A DNA stretch of 64,000 bases from CAWIHK01 sp963835935 (GTDB taxonomy: Bacteria > Bacteroidota > Ignavibacteria > UBA10030 > CAVZMI01), in assembly GCA_963835935.1 (NCBI GenBank), contig CAWIHK010000005.1, forward strand, positions 434,001-498,000, read 5' to 3'. The notes beneath the pieces were generated by a model that ran no database searches, was not told the origin of the DNA, and saw only the letters and a program-made list of their open reading frames with translations. The position numbers and the translations under genes are program-made. Below are positions 17,789-27,670 of the stretch, one piece after another (position 1 is the stretch's first letter; each line of letters begins with the position of its first letter).

Positions 17789-20209
17789 ATGGAACGAGCC
17801 AACAAAAAAGAAACTTCTCCAGAGAGGAAAAAAATTCCGACCAGGTTGCCGGTGCTTCCACTGCGAGACGTTGTTGTCTTTCCTACCACTATATATCCTG
17901 TTCTCGTCGGACGTGAATCTTCTTTACGGGCAGCGCAAGAGGCAGTTGAACGCAATAAGTTTATTTTTCTCGCAGCTCAACGTAATTCCTCCGTCGACGA
18001 TCCGAAGAACGACGATATTTATTTGGAAGGAACGATCGCCCGCATCATCCAGATGCTTAAACTTCCAAACGGATTGCTCAAAGTCCTTGTTGACGGCGTG
18101 GCTCAAGCGGTGATCAAAAGATTTATAAAGAACGATAACCATCTCGAAGCGGAAATAACCGTTCTTCCGATAAAATTGCATGAAGACACCGAGCTTGATG
18201 CTCTTGTTCGTCATACGTCATCATTGTTTTCTCATTATGTTCACCTGAATAAAAATATTCCTGCCGAAGTGTTGGTTGCCTTTGAAAATATTAAGGAACC
18301 ACAACGCCGGCTATATTATGTAGCGGCGAATATTCTTATCGGCGTCGAACCCAAACAGCGAATTCTTCGGTTATTCAACATCCGCGAACAATATTTTGAA
18401 GTTATTCGCATCTTAAATGCAGAGATCGATGTCCTGAAAATTGAAAAGGAAATCGACGTAAAAGTTCAGGATAGTATTCAGAAATCGCAGAGGAAATATT
18501 ATATCCAGGAACAAATCCGCATTCTTCAGGACGAACTCGGTGAAGAACAAACTTCTCCGGAACTTATAAAATTGCGCGAATCGATAGTGAAGTGTAAGAT
18601 GCCGAAGTATGTAGAGGATAAGGCTCTCGAGGAATTAGAAAAAATTTCTAAAACTCCACCGATGTCTCCGGAAACAACCGTCAGCCGTAATTATCTCGAA
18701 TGGATGATCAATGTCCCATGGCATAAGAGAACCAAAGATAATCTCGACGTCGAACACGTAAGCAAAATTCTGAATGAAGATCATTTCGGGTTAGAAAAAC
18801 CGAAGAAAAGAATTTTGGAACATATTGCGGTTTTGAATTTAGTCAAAGAAATGAAAGGGCAAATTCTCTGCTTCGTTGGGCCGCCGGGTGTCGGGAAGAC
18901 TTCTCTCGGTAAATCAATTGCACGCGCGCTTGGTAGAAAATTCGCACGGATTTCTTTGGGAGGAATTCGTGACGAAGCCGAAATACGCGGCCACAGAAGA
19001 ACATACATAGGATCGATGCCGGGAAAAATTATACAATCGATGAAACGTGTCGGTGTCGTAAATCCTGTGATACTTTTGGATGAAGTAGATAAAATGAGCA
19101 TGGATTTCCGGGGCGATCCTTCGTCTGCGCTCCTTGAAGTGCTCGATCCTGAACAGAACGTCGCGTTCAACGATCACTATCTCGATGTCGACTATGATTT
19201 GTCACATGTTCTCTTTATCACAACAGCGAACGTGCGTTATCAAATTCCATTGCCTCTCCAAGATAGAATGGAAATTATCGAACTTCCAGGATATCTCGAA
19301 CACGAAAAAATGGAAATTGCTAAACGACATATTATTCCAAAGCAGTTGGAAGAACACGGGCTCAAAGATAAAAATATTCGTTATTATGATGAGGCAATCA
19401 CAAGTATAATCAATAATTACACTCGAGAAGCAGGCGTACGAAACCTGGAGCGTGAGATTGCCTCAGTTTGCCGAAAAATAGCAAAAGATATAGTCACAAA
19501 TAATAAATCTATCGCCGGGAAAAAATCTAAGTCTAAACAAGAGATCGCAATAAAAAAATCTACCGTTGAGGAATATCTCGGTGTTGCGCGGCACAGACGG
19601 CGAGAAATTACCAAGGAAAAACGGATAGGTTCGGTAACTGGATTGGCGTGGACGAGTACGGGTGGAGAATTACTGGATGTGGATGTGACGATCATGAGCG
19701 GCCCCGAACGTTTAACTTTGACTGGAAAGCTGGGCGACGTAATGAAAGAATCGGCGCATGCGGCGTTGAGTTACATCCGATCAAATGTGAAAAAGATGAA
19801 TGTCCCTGCAGATTTTTTTGTTAAGCGTGAAATCCATGTGCATTTGCCCGAAGGCGCGATTCCCAAAGACGGTCCGTCTGCCGGCATAACGCTTACAATG
19901 GCAATAATTTCTGCAGCTGCGAATAGGCCAGCGCGTGCCGACATCGCATTAACGGGTGAAATTACATTGCGCGGGAAAGTTATTGCTATCGGCGGATTGA
20001 CGGAAAAACTTCTCGCCGCACAGCGTGGCGGCATATCCACTGTATTGATCCCGAAAGAAAATGAAAAAGATCTCACCGAAATTCCGGCTGAAGTGGTTAA
20101 AGGATTGACGATCATTCCGATTGAAACGATCGTCGATGCATTGCCGCACGTTTTTTCTGACGGAAAATCGGCGAAGCGCAATAAAAATAACCGGCGGAAA
20201 AAATCATGA
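17789..20209 (+). CDS. lon: ATP-dependent protease Lon
   Basis: Lon degrades misfolded and short-lived regulatory proteins in the cytoplasm as a hexameric ring. The 806-residue length is normal. Order: N-terminal substrate domain beginning LPVLPLRDVVVFP (residue 20 on), coiled-coil linker, AAA+ module with Walker A GPPGVGKT at 364-371 and Walker B VILLDEVDKM, then the Ser-Lys protease domain. The catalytic dyad is Ser697 in KDGPSAGITL and Lys740 in GLTEKLLAA. No clear ribosome site precedes the ATG. Its last codons overlap the dnaX start (ATGA), so the two are translationally coupled. Confidence 0.97.
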   Translation: MERANKKETSPERKKIPTRLPVLPLRDVVVFPTTIYPVLVGRESSLRAAQEAVERNKFIFLAAQRNSSVDDPKNDDIYLEGTIARIIQMLKLPNGLLKVLVDGVAQAVIKRFIKNDNHLEAEITVLPIKLHEDTELDALVRHTSSLFSHYVHLNKNIPAEVLVAFENIKEPQRRLYYVAANILIGVEPKQRILRLFNIREQYFEVIRILNAEIDVLKIEKEIDVKVQDSIQKSQRKYYIQEQIRILQDELGEEQTSPELIKLRESIVKCKMPKYVEDKALEELEKISKTPPMSPETTVSRNYLEWMINVPWHKRTKDNLDVEHVSKILNEDHFGLEKPKKRILEHIAVLNLVKEMKGQILCFVGPPGVGKTSLGKSIARALGRKFARISLGGIRDEAEIRGHRRTYIGSMPGKIIQSMKRVGVVNPVILLDEVDKMSMDFRGDPSSALLEVLDPEQNVAFNDHYLDVDYDLSHVLFITTANVRYQIPLPLQDRMEIIELPGYLEHEKMEIAKRHIIPKQLEEHGLKDKNIRYYDEAITSIINNYTREAGVRNLEREIASVCRKIAKDIVTNNKSIAGKKSKSKQEIAIKKSTVEEYLGVARHRRREITKEKRIGSVTGLAWTSTGGELLDVDVTIMSGPERLTLTGKLGDVMKESAHAALSYIRSNVKKMNVPADFFVKREIHVHLPEGAIPKDGPSAGITLTMAIISAAANRPARADIALTGEITLRGKVIAIGGLTEKLLAAQRGGISTVLIPKENEKDLTEIPAEVVKGLTIIPIETIVDALPHVFSDGKSAKRNKNNRRKKS

Positions 20210-21831
20210 GTTATCAAGTCACAGCTCGCAAATGGCGGCCGATGACATTCGATGATATAGTCGGCCAGTCACATGTTTCGAATACATTACGCAATGCAAT
20301 AGCACAAAATAGATTAGCGCATGCTTATTTGTTTAGCGGCCCGCGTGGTGTCGGAAAAACGACAACAGCTCGATTGCTTGCGAAGGTGATAAATTGTGCC
20401 AGTCCCGTTGATGGCAACCCGTGCAATAAATGTGAATTCTGCACGGAGGTAACCGAAGGACGCAGTCTCGATGTACTGGAAATCGACGGCGCCTCAAATC
20501 GCGGCGTAGAGGAAATTCGTAACTTACGCGAATCGGTACGGTACGCTCCGGCGAAGGGGAAATATAAAGTTTACATCATCGATGAAGTGCACATGCTCAC
20601 CAAGGAAGCCTTCAATGCGCTTCTAAAAACACTCGAAGAACCTCCGCCGCATGTTCTCTTTATTTTCGCGACCACCGAACCGCACAAAGTTCCGCCGACA
20701 ATTTTATCGCGCTGCCAGCGATTCGATTTCCACCGAAATTCTATCGATGAAATAATGACGCGTCTACGATTCATCGCTTCGAAAGAACAAATCACTATCG
20801 ATGACGATTCACTTCTGATAATTGCAAAAAAAGGCGACGGTTCGATGCGCGACAGCCAGAGCATTTTCGATCAGGTTGTTGCATATTGTGGAACAGACGT
20901 TCAAGCCGGCGATGTTCTCAAAGCATTGAACGTCGTCGATCAGGAATTATTCTTCCTCCTTACAGATTGTGTTCGAACAAAAGATGGAAAGAGTGCAATT
21001 CTTTTTGTTGACGATTTGTTAACACGCGGTTATGACATTAAAGAATTTCTCGTCGGCCTCGAGGAGCATTTGCGCAACATGCTGGTGGTTCGTGTCACCG
21101 GCGAAACCAATCTTCTCGCCGTCTCGGAACCGTTTCGTAAGCGATATGCTCTTGAAGCTAAAACTTTTTCTGAAAGCGATTTACTCAGGCTAATAAAAAT
21201 TACATCGAAAACGGAAGCAGAAGTAAAATGGAGCGTCAATCCACGTTTGAAATTGGAAGTTGGTTTGCTTCAAATGGCAAAGATGAATCAATCTGTTGAG
21301 ATTTCCTCTTTGATCGATCGTATTTCGGAATTACAAAAACACATCGAGGGAACAGGAATCAAAGTCGTCGGCACAGTGTCCGCATCGATGCCGTCGAAAG
21401 CACAGCCGCTTTCCAGCATTGGGAAATCTTCGGCGGCACAAATCCAGAAGCAACAAGAAAGATCGGAAACCGTTCAATCTTCCGGCGGGCAACACGTGCC
21501 GATTCAGGAAATCAAAGGACGATGGGAAGAATTCGTGAGCGAAGTGAGCCGCCAACGAATCAGCCTTGGCTCTGTGCTCAGCCATGTCGAGCCGGCAGAG
21601 AGCGGACAGGGCATTGTGAAGCTCAGTTGTTTCGATGCATATCATCTCGATTCAATCCGCCGCAATAAAGAATTTCTTTCCGACATGACACAAAAGATTT
21701 ACGGATCGCGTTTGCGGCTTGATGCGATGATAGGATCTTCCTCGTCAGCTCCAAAACCGGCTCTTCCCGAATCGGATCATCCGATTATTGAAGCCATCAA
21801 ACGAGAGTTGGGTGGTGAGCTGCTGGAGTGA
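20206..21831 (+). CDS. dnaX: DNA polymerase III subunit gamma/tau
   Basis: The clamp-loader ATPase of the replicative polymerase. It has 541 residues and starts YQVTARKWRPMTFDDIVGQ, the DnaX signature. Walker A is GPRGVGKTTTA at about 45-55. Four Cys of the zinc site lie in CASPV..PCNKCEFC, Walker B/sensor is VYIIDEVHML, and the arginine finger is in LSRCQRF. Residues 370-450 are a variable linker and the rest a tau-like C-terminal domain. The start overlaps the lon stop by four bases. The usual ybaB-recR partners do not follow. A run of seven A exists early in the gene but is placed too soon to make a gamma form. Confidence 0.96.
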   Translation: MSYQVTARKWRPMTFDDIVGQSHVSNTLRNAIAQNRLAHAYLFSGPRGVGKTTTARLLAKVINCASPVDGNPCNKCEFCTEVTEGRSLDVLEIDGASNRGVEEIRNLRESVRYAPAKGKYKVYIIDEVHMLTKEAFNALLKTLEEPPPHVLFIFATTEPHKVPPTILSRCQRFDFHRNSIDEIMTRLRFIASKEQITIDDDSLLIIAKKGDGSMRDSQSIFDQVVAYCGTDVQAGDVLKALNVVDQELFFLLTDCVRTKDGKSAILFVDDLLTRGYDIKEFLVGLEEHLRNMLVVRVTGETNLLAVSEPFRKRYALEAKTFSESDLLRLIKITSKTEAEVKWSVNPRLKLEVGLLQMAKMNQSVEISSLIDRISELQKHIEGTGIKVVGTVSASMPSKAQPLSSIGKSSAAQIQKQQERSETVQSSGGQHVPIQEIKGRWEEFVSEVSRQRISLGSVLSHVEPAESGQGIVKLSCFDAYHLDSIRRNKEFLSDMTQKIYGSRLRLDAMIGSSSSAPKPALPESDHPIIEAIKRELGGELLE

Positions 21832-21849
21832 GGAGAATATAAAAAGCAG

Positions 21850-21905
21850 TTCAAAGTTCAATGTTCAAGGTTCAGGGTCTCAACATTGAACTCTGAACTT
21901 TGATT
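21850..21905. repeat. Inverted TTCAATGTT/AACATTGAA repeat after dnaX
   Basis: TTCAATGTT (21857-21865) pairs with AACATTGAA (21882-21890), flanked by further TCAAAGTT and GAACTTTGA words. The same AAAGTTC/CTGAACTTT wording occurs after the T9SS gene near 30133-30225, so it belongs to a dispersed degenerate repeat type. As a hairpin it could also end the dnaX transcript, though no T tract follows. Confidence 0.55.
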
Positions 21906-21981
21906 CATGAGTCTTCCAATTTTCGATTATCAAAACCTTTTCAATATTTCTACAATTTCTCCAAAATTCTCTATTTTCCCC

Positions 21982-22010
21982 TTGACAACTTCACCGCATT
22001 TTCATATTTT
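21982..22010 (+). promoter_or_regulatory. Predicted sigma-70-type promoter for the secreted Ig-like/lysozyme-like gene
   Basis: TTGACA (21982-21987) and TATTTT (22005-22010) are 17 bases apart, about 100 bases before the next start codon. Spacing and -35 match the housekeeping consensus well; the -10 is imperfect. Confidence 0.5.
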
Positions 22011-22106
22011 TGAAAAGTAATCAGCACATCAAGTTTTACAGCAACAACCTCTGTCAAAATAAATAATGATGTTTGACTTCTTACTAAAGAGGAGAAGTAT
22101 GAGTAT

Positions 22107-24914
22107 ATGAAGAATTGCAAATTTTACACCCCCATTAAATTATTAGTCGTAATCGCATTATGCGCCGTTAACTTGTTTTTAAATCAATCAAATTTATTTG
22201 CTCAGGTGAAAATTCACGACCGAGTAGAAATTAAACCGCGCATTATTACTCCGCTGAAACTGTCTTCGATCGACGAGTTTACACTCGAAGTGGATGCCAA
22301 AGTAGATGCAGAGGTGGATTTGATCCAGTTAAATAATTATTACAGTGCGATATGTTGCATAAACCTGCTTGGACAATCTTTCGGGAATCCAAATCCGTAC
22401 ACACCATCAGACGGGCCTCTTATCACAAGTGCTTTAATTCCCGATGCGCCTGCGGGAACTGAGCTTACTCCAGCAGAATTTACGACGATTGAATCGGTTT
22501 CTTCTGATGGGGTGATAACGAGATTAGGTCATTATACATTGACTTATTTAAATATATCGCGTGATTCGACTACATTTTTTACTATACTAAGTTACAGCAC
22601 CTATGATAATTGGAATCAGGTGTTCCTGGGAGTTTATCTCACACCCTTTGGATCTGGAATAGGACTCGCGCCGGAAAAACCGACAATAGATTCTACAGAA
22701 CAGGTGTCGATAAGAGGGTCGGTGGTCCCAATAGACAATTTCACAAGAGTAACTAATCTACCGGTAGGGACTCCGGTGAACATGTTGGATAATATAATGT
22801 TCCATGTATCATTATCCAATCTCCAATTTCCCGACGGCAGTGCAGAAAAAGATTTCGATTGGGGAACGATACAAAGTGGATTTACGGTTCAGGCAACGCC
22901 GGATGATAGTTCATTCGGCGATAGGATGGGCCATGTTGAGGCATCATGTTCGACCAACGGAATTTTTAAGTTAAAATGGACGGGGACATGTGATTTGGAT
23001 ATCAAAGGTAAGTACGATCTGAATTTAGTTGCAACTCCCGACACAATCAATTATGGAGATACAACACATATAACAGCCGAGATGTTAGATAAGAATGGAA
23101 ATGTTGTTGTAAGGAATGCACCGGAGAATTTAGATGTTTCATTCGGGGTGTCTGGAAGTTGTGGAAATGACGGAGGAGGTGGTGGTGGAAGTCTGGGGAA
23201 TATTATTGGAAGCAAGCCGATAAAAAAAGGAAATATGATTAAAACAAAATCGGCAACTCTGCCGAAAGTATCATCTGATTGGCCGAATGGCTATTTTATA
23301 TTGCCGGACGGAGAACAAATGGATTATATTTCTCAAATTCCATTTGTGACTTTAAGAGATTCAGGGATCAATTATGTGGCGGATGGATATGAATTGAAAA
23401 ACAATATGGAATCAGGGAGCGTGGATAACGATCTATATATCTCTGCAAATCGATGTCAGAATTATCATCCGTCATTTATTAATACTGATTATAGTGTGTC
23501 AACAGACGTTTTGATTGAGAGCTACGAATTAGATGTACAGGTGAAACCTGATACACTTCATCCTAAGCAAAAGGCAAAGATTACGGTACAGAAAAAATAT
23601 AAGAATGGAACAACCGAAGCATTCCCACCCGGCCAATTATTCGAGATTGGAACTGTAGAAGGCTGTATGGCCGGACATTTCAAGATAGGTGGAGACTCCG
23701 GCAATTATTTCAAAGATGTTAAACAGCCATTTACCTTTATTGCCGATTCGACAGAAGATACCACAGCAACGGAAGTAAAAATTCGGGTTGGAGTGAAGGA
23801 TGAATGCAACGGCAGCGGTGGAGGCGGAATGTTAGGTTCTGTCCGTGATAAACCCGGCGATAAAACAAAAAAACAGAATGCGCTTCAATTGTTGATGACA
23901 AAAAAGTCTGAGAAGAATAAAATAAAGGATGGTGAGACATGCGGCTATGTACCATTTCAATATTATAAGATATATATGATTTTTAGTCTTTTTACAAAAA
24001 ATAAGGAACCGAAGCTTATTATTACATTAGAACAAACTGAAAGTCCATCATATATAACGGGAACTCCCCAAATGCCAAATGTGAAAATTAAAGCAAAACT
24101 TATAGATTGTGATTATAAAGGAGAAATAATTTGTCAATGGAAATTGATTATAAAATGGACAGATCCATTTGGTAAAGTATGGACAACAGATAATCCTTAT
24201 GAAGCAAATAACAAGATGGATAATTATGAGGATGTTTGGAAAGTAAATTGGAATAGTGATTTTATTGGTGGAGACGATAGCTGGATAGAAGCACATGCAA
24301 TAGTTGATGGAAAAGATATTGTTGCTGATCCTCTGGATAATAAATTGATAATACTCGGTAAGAATCCAGACCCTGCTGATGCTTATTCCGGATTTAATAT
24401 TTATGAACGCAAGATTATGAAATGGGAAAGCTATTATCAGCAGTTCTATAACGATAATGGTTATCCTAAAGTAAACGTAAATCACGATTCGTTAGGAAAA
24501 GCAATCAGCGCAGATTATGGTATTATGATGATAAATACCACAAATAATCCGATTTTAGAAGAAGTTTGGAATTGGAAAAAAAATAAGGATCATGGCATTA
24601 TACTAATGTATGATGCTGAAGACTATGCAGAAAAATGGCCTGCTGCTATTAGAGCAAACAAATTTGATAAAGATCAGTGTGTTGATGCTTCAGCGGATAT
24701 CTATAGAAAGTGTCCTGATTTTTCATCAGACCAACCAGAGCAACTCTGGAAAGAAACTTACGCACGGTATAATGGTTGTAGTTACAAAATACATTATTGG
24801 ATGTGGTATCCACCAGATAAAAATAATCCTGATGCTCCCTCAGGTTGGGAAAGTGATGGTAACAGTGCGCGTGCCACCGATTATGCGGATAAAGTTTGGA
24901 AGGTTGTACCCTAG
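22107..24914 (+). CDS. Large secreted protein with Ig-like regions and a lysozyme-like C-terminal domain
   Basis: The 935-residue protein has a long signal peptide (about 1-33, ending LFAQ). The middle has at least two beta-rich, Ig-like blocks that each open with a LxVxPDT-type strand (YDLNLVATPDT; YELDVQVKPDT) and close in a Gly-rich linker (about 354-366 and 568-577) followed by basic residues. The C-terminal part from about 765 resembles the lysozyme/transglycosylase fold: Glu774 in MKWESYYQQF, then ADYGIMMINTTNNP and VWNWKKNKDHGI in the right order and spacing. There is no T9SS sorting tail. It may cut peptidoglycan at the cell surface or in a rival. The catalytic assignment is by eye and needs a structure search. 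Confidence 0.65.
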   Translation: MKNCKFYTPIKLLVVIALCAVNLFLNQSNLFAQVKIHDRVEIKPRIITPLKLSSIDEFTLEVDAKVDAEVDLIQLNNYYSAICCINLLGQSFGNPNPYTPSDGPLITSALIPDAPAGTELTPAEFTTIESVSSDGVITRLGHYTLTYLNISRDSTTFFTILSYSTYDNWNQVFLGVYLTPFGSGIGLAPEKPTIDSTEQVSIRGSVVPIDNFTRVTNLPVGTPVNMLDNIMFHVSLSNLQFPDGSAEKDFDWGTIQSGFTVQATPDDSSFGDRMGHVEASCSTNGIFKLKWTGTCDLDIKGKYDLNLVATPDTINYGDTTHITAEMLDKNGNVVVRNAPENLDVSFGVSGSCGNDGGGGGGSLGNIIGSKPIKKGNMIKTKSATLPKVSSDWPNGYFILPDGEQMDYISQIPFVTLRDSGINYVADGYELKNNMESGSVDNDLYISANRCQNYHPSFINTDYSVSTDVLIESYELDVQVKPDTLHPKQKAKITVQKKYKNGTTEAFPPGQLFEIGTVEGCMAGHFKIGGDSGNYFKDVKQPFTFIADSTEDTTATEVKIRVGVKDECNGSGGGGMLGSVRDKPGDKTKKQNALQLLMTKKSEKNKIKDGETCGYVPFQYYKIYMIFSLFTKNKEPKLIITLEQTESPSYITGTPQMPNVKIKAKLIDCDYKGEIICQWKLIIKWTDPFGKVWTTDNPYEANNKMDNYEDVWKVNWNSDFIGGDDSWIEAHAIVDGKDIVADPLDNKLIILGKNPDPADAYSGFNIYERKIMKWESYYQQFYNDNGYPKVNVNHDSLGKAISADYGIMMINTTNNPILEEVWNWKKNKDHGIILMYDAEDYAEKWPAAIRANKFDKDQCVDASADIYRKCPDFSSDQPEQLWKETYARYNGCSYKIHYWMWYPPDKNNPDAPSGWESDGNSARATDYADKVWKVVP

Positions 24915-24965
24915 AATGAGATGAACGATTGTTGAATAATATTTTAGCGAAAGAGAGAATTGGTC

Positions 24966-27383
24966 ATGAATAAATTAAAATTATTTTTTAAATTATTTCT
25001 ATCAGTATTGAACATTTTTTTTTATGTTAATGCCTGGGCTCAACCGTATAAGTACGAGTGGAAAAATACATTTCCTCCTGAAGGTGGTAATTTTTCAAAT
25101 CAAGAAATCTTTCGAGTTAATTTACAAACAAATGAAGTCGACACAATTCTTTCTGACATAAGCGGATATGAAAAGTTCATTCTGAATCCCAGCCAGACAA
25201 GACTTTTTTTGGAAATTAGCCATTCAGGAAATTTGGCAGTTATTGACCCTGAAATGCCGGATTCGACATTGAAACTATTTAATACTCATGATGGAACAAT
25301 TATTGGAGTATTGGATGGTCCTAATAATACAATGTACGTTTCTGGTTGGTTTGGTCATTTTGATGGAGATACTGTTGGGCTTTCCGGTAGTTATATTCTT
25401 GATCGAAATACACTTGCAATAATCGACTCAACCTCAGATTCTGAAATTAACCTCAAGCGGGATCTTGCGCTACACGGTCTTCATAATAATCTAAGATCAT
25501 TTTTATCGAGTGATAAATCAAGCTTCTATACATTTGTCTACAACGATAAGACTGGCATATATTTCGATGTTGCGAGTACAAAAACAAATCGACATACAGG
25601 TAGAAAGCAATGTGGAACATTAGGCGGATTTGTTTATGGGCCATCTATCGAAGATGAAAGGAATGGATATGCCATTATCAGTTATGAAACTTCGGCAGGA
25701 TTTGCGTACCAGCAATTCGTGATTTGTGATGTCGATTCAGGTATTATAAGGTCGATAATTCCGTTTACGAAAAGAGCAGATGTCTATCTTTCTGCTGACA
25801 ACAAATATACGTTGATTGAAGAAGCAAATTGGGATCCGAGTGCAGCTTCAAGAAATTATTTACCCGGAGAATACATCACTGGCAATATTTATGTATACGA
25901 ATCCACGAGTGGAAAATTTATACAACATTTAAAATTGCCTCCACAAGGTGAGGTTTTACTTTTTGACAATTACCCCAACACGCTTTATTACTATTTACCA
26001 AAGCAGCATCGCTCAATCAACATCGATCTCTCTAAATTAGGACCCGATACTTGTACCATAAAACTCCTCTCAAGCACCGGCACACCGCTTACCACCGGCA
26101 CGCTTCAATATAAAGACAGCACATGGCAAGACGCCACAAACAACAACGACGGTACATTTACAATCACTACTACACGTAAAAAACTAAGTCTCCGTATGAC
26201 TTACGAGTACGGCACACAAACAAAATCGAATATCACGGTTAAGAATGATACAACAATAATCTTTCAGACAAAAAATGTGTCAGTTAACCTGCAAACCAGC
26301 GGCGGCAGTCCGTTAGATACAGGCACGGTGCAATATAATGAAAGCGGTTGGCAGAACTTTGGAACAACAACAAACGGAGTTGTAACGAAAGAACTACTTC
26401 CTGTCAAGTACAAATTTAAAATGACATACAACAACGCCAGCAATGAGAAAACGCAAAACATCGACTCAATCGCAACGGTTGTGTTTCAAACCATTCCTGC
26501 AAAAGTGCAGTTATTAACAAGCGCAGGTGTTTCGTTAGATACAGGTATTGTACAGTATAATTCCGGCGGTTGGAATAATTTTGGGACAACGATGAACGGC
26601 ATTGTTAGCAAAGAATTGCTTCCGGCAAAATATACGTTTCGAATGACGTACGCTTCTGCCAGCAAGGACAAAGCGCAGGATTTGGATTCTAATGCTGTCG
26701 TTGTATTCCAGACTATAAATGCAACGGTTCAGTTGCAGAATAATATGGGCACTCCACTCGATACAGGTACTGTGCAATACAACGCAGGCGGTTGGAAACT
26801 GTTCGGAACAACGACAAACGGTACAGCAACAAAAGAATTATTGCCAAATAATTATTCATTCAGAATGACGTACGCGTTTGCGAACAAGGATAAGCAACAA
26901 GACATCGGGATAAACTCAGCCGTGATTTTTCAAACGGTCAATGCAATAGTCCAATTGCAAAATAGTCAAGGCACACCGCTCGATACAGGTGTGGTGCAGT
27001 ACAACGCAGGCGGATGGAAACCATTTGGGATAACTATGAACGGAAGTGCATCGAAACAATTATTATCAAACCAGTATAACTTCCGGATGACGTATGCTTC
27101 GATCAACAATGAAAAAGTTCAGAATCTTGATTCGAGCAATACGATAAGCTTTGCCACTGTTCTTTGTACAGTCCGAGTTACCAATTCATCCGGACAATTA
27201 GTAAACAATGCGATTGTAACGTATAATTCCGGGAAACCATTCGGCACGACGGTCAACGGTATTACGACAAAGGAATTATTACCGGCAAATATAACTTTCA
27301 AGGTTCAATCCGGCAAAACGAAACAAGATAAGATCCAGGATATATCGACGAATAACGTGGTGGAGTTTGTAGTGCAGCCATAA
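24966..27383 (+). CDS. Secreted propeller-like protein with tandem 74-residue repeats
   Basis: From the chosen ATG the protein has 805 residues; a TTG two codons earlier is possible but less likely. The signal peptide is about 1-26 (ending AWAQ). Residues 30-355 look like repeated beta-strand modules of the quinoprotein/WD propeller kind (IDPEMPDSTLKLF, VYESTSGKFIQHL). Residues 362-805 are six tandem repeats with a shared plan: VQLxxxxGTPLDTGxVQYNxGGW, FGTTxNG, TKELLPxxYxFRMTY, and VVFQT. Four of them have exactly the same length. No sorting tail of the T9SS type is seen. It follows the lysozyme-like gene by about 50 bases and may share its transcript. A surface adhesin or binding role is an inference. 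Confidence 0.75.
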   Translation: MNKLKLFFKLFLSVLNIFFYVNAWAQPYKYEWKNTFPPEGGNFSNQEIFRVNLQTNEVDTILSDISGYEKFILNPSQTRLFLEISHSGNLAVIDPEMPDSTLKLFNTHDGTIIGVLDGPNNTMYVSGWFGHFDGDTVGLSGSYILDRNTLAIIDSTSDSEINLKRDLALHGLHNNLRSFLSSDKSSFYTFVYNDKTGIYFDVASTKTNRHTGRKQCGTLGGFVYGPSIEDERNGYAIISYETSAGFAYQQFVICDVDSGIIRSIIPFTKRADVYLSADNKYTLIEEANWDPSAASRNYLPGEYITGNIYVYESTSGKFIQHLKLPPQGEVLLFDNYPNTLYYYLPKQHRSINIDLSKLGPDTCTIKLLSSTGTPLTTGTLQYKDSTWQDATNNNDGTFTITTTRKKLSLRMTYEYGTQTKSNITVKNDTTIIFQTKNVSVNLQTSGGSPLDTGTVQYNESGWQNFGTTTNGVVTKELLPVKYKFKMTYNNASNEKTQNIDSIATVVFQTIPAKVQLLTSAGVSLDTGIVQYNSGGWNNFGTTMNGIVSKELLPAKYTFRMTYASASKDKAQDLDSNAVVVFQTINATVQLQNNMGTPLDTGTVQYNAGGWKLFGTTTNGTATKELLPNNYSFRMTYAFANKDKQQDIGINSAVIFQTVNAIVQLQNSQGTPLDTGVVQYNAGGWKPFGITMNGSASKQLLSNQYNFRMTYASINNEKVQNLDSSNTISFATVLCTVRVTNSSGQLVNNAIVTYNSGKPFGTTVNGITTKELLPANITFKVQSGKTKQDKIQDISTNNVVEFVVQP
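26049..27383 (+). repeat. Tandem 222-bp coding repeats (six copies)
   Basis: Repeat units start at 26049, 26277, 26499, 26721, 26943 and 27165. Units two to five are each exactly 222 bases (74 codons); the first is 228 and the last about 219. At DNA level they share words such as ACAGGTxxxGTxCAxTAxAA and GGCGGTTGGAA. The constant length and decayed identity point to unit duplication followed by divergence. Confidence 0.85.
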
Positions 27384-27416
27384 ACAATACAAACGAAATG
27401 TCATTGCCCCGTTGGT

Positions 27417-27429
27417 CATGCGCGTTAAG
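27417..27429 (+). repeat. Left terminal inverted repeat of the IS4 element
   Basis: CATGCGCGTTAAG; exact complement at 29017-29029. CCCC lies six bases outward, matched by GGGG at the other end. Confidence 0.85.
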
Positions 27430-27435
27430 TTAATT

Positions 27436-27621
27436 TTATTTTAGTAAAGATTTCAATTTTTTTAGGCGTTTTAGAACAAAAGTATTTCTATCCTGCACCA
27501 CCCACTCAAAAGTTTCACTTTTTTCAATATTTGATGATTCTGCAAGAGCAGCAGGGAAATTGATGTAAAAGGACTTATTTGTTGGCCGTTCTACCTTCTG
27601 CATTTTTACCTTATACCCCAT
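27436..27621 (-). CDS. AbrB/SpoVT-like small DNA-binding protein (IS passenger)
   Basis: A 61-residue protein with AGGAG at a good distance before its ATG. The sequence MGYKVKMQKVERPTNKSF, YINFPAALAESSNI and FEWVVQDRNTFVL follows the swapped-hairpin AbrB plan (xKVxxxxxRSxxVxFPxxLAxxLxIxxGDxxxWxVxDxxxLVL), seen in MazE-like antitoxins. It lies inside the inverted repeats of the IS4 element, divergent from the transposase, with a long palindrome between the two. No toxin gene is next to it. I infer that it represses the transposase promoter and its own. Family assignment is by eye. Confidence 0.65.
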   Translation of the reverse strand: MGYKVKMQKVERPTNKSFYINFPAALAESSNIEKSETFEWVVQDRNTFVLKRLKKLKSLLK

Positions 27622-27670
27622 AATTCACATCTCCTGTATATGAGAATATAATTGATTATTATCATAAATA

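Noticed and set aside
20826..20832. Run of seven A in dnaX as a possible gamma/tau frameshift site
   Set aside because: It lies near codon 207, inside the ATPase domain, and the -1 frame does not stop promptly; a gamma form would need a site much later.
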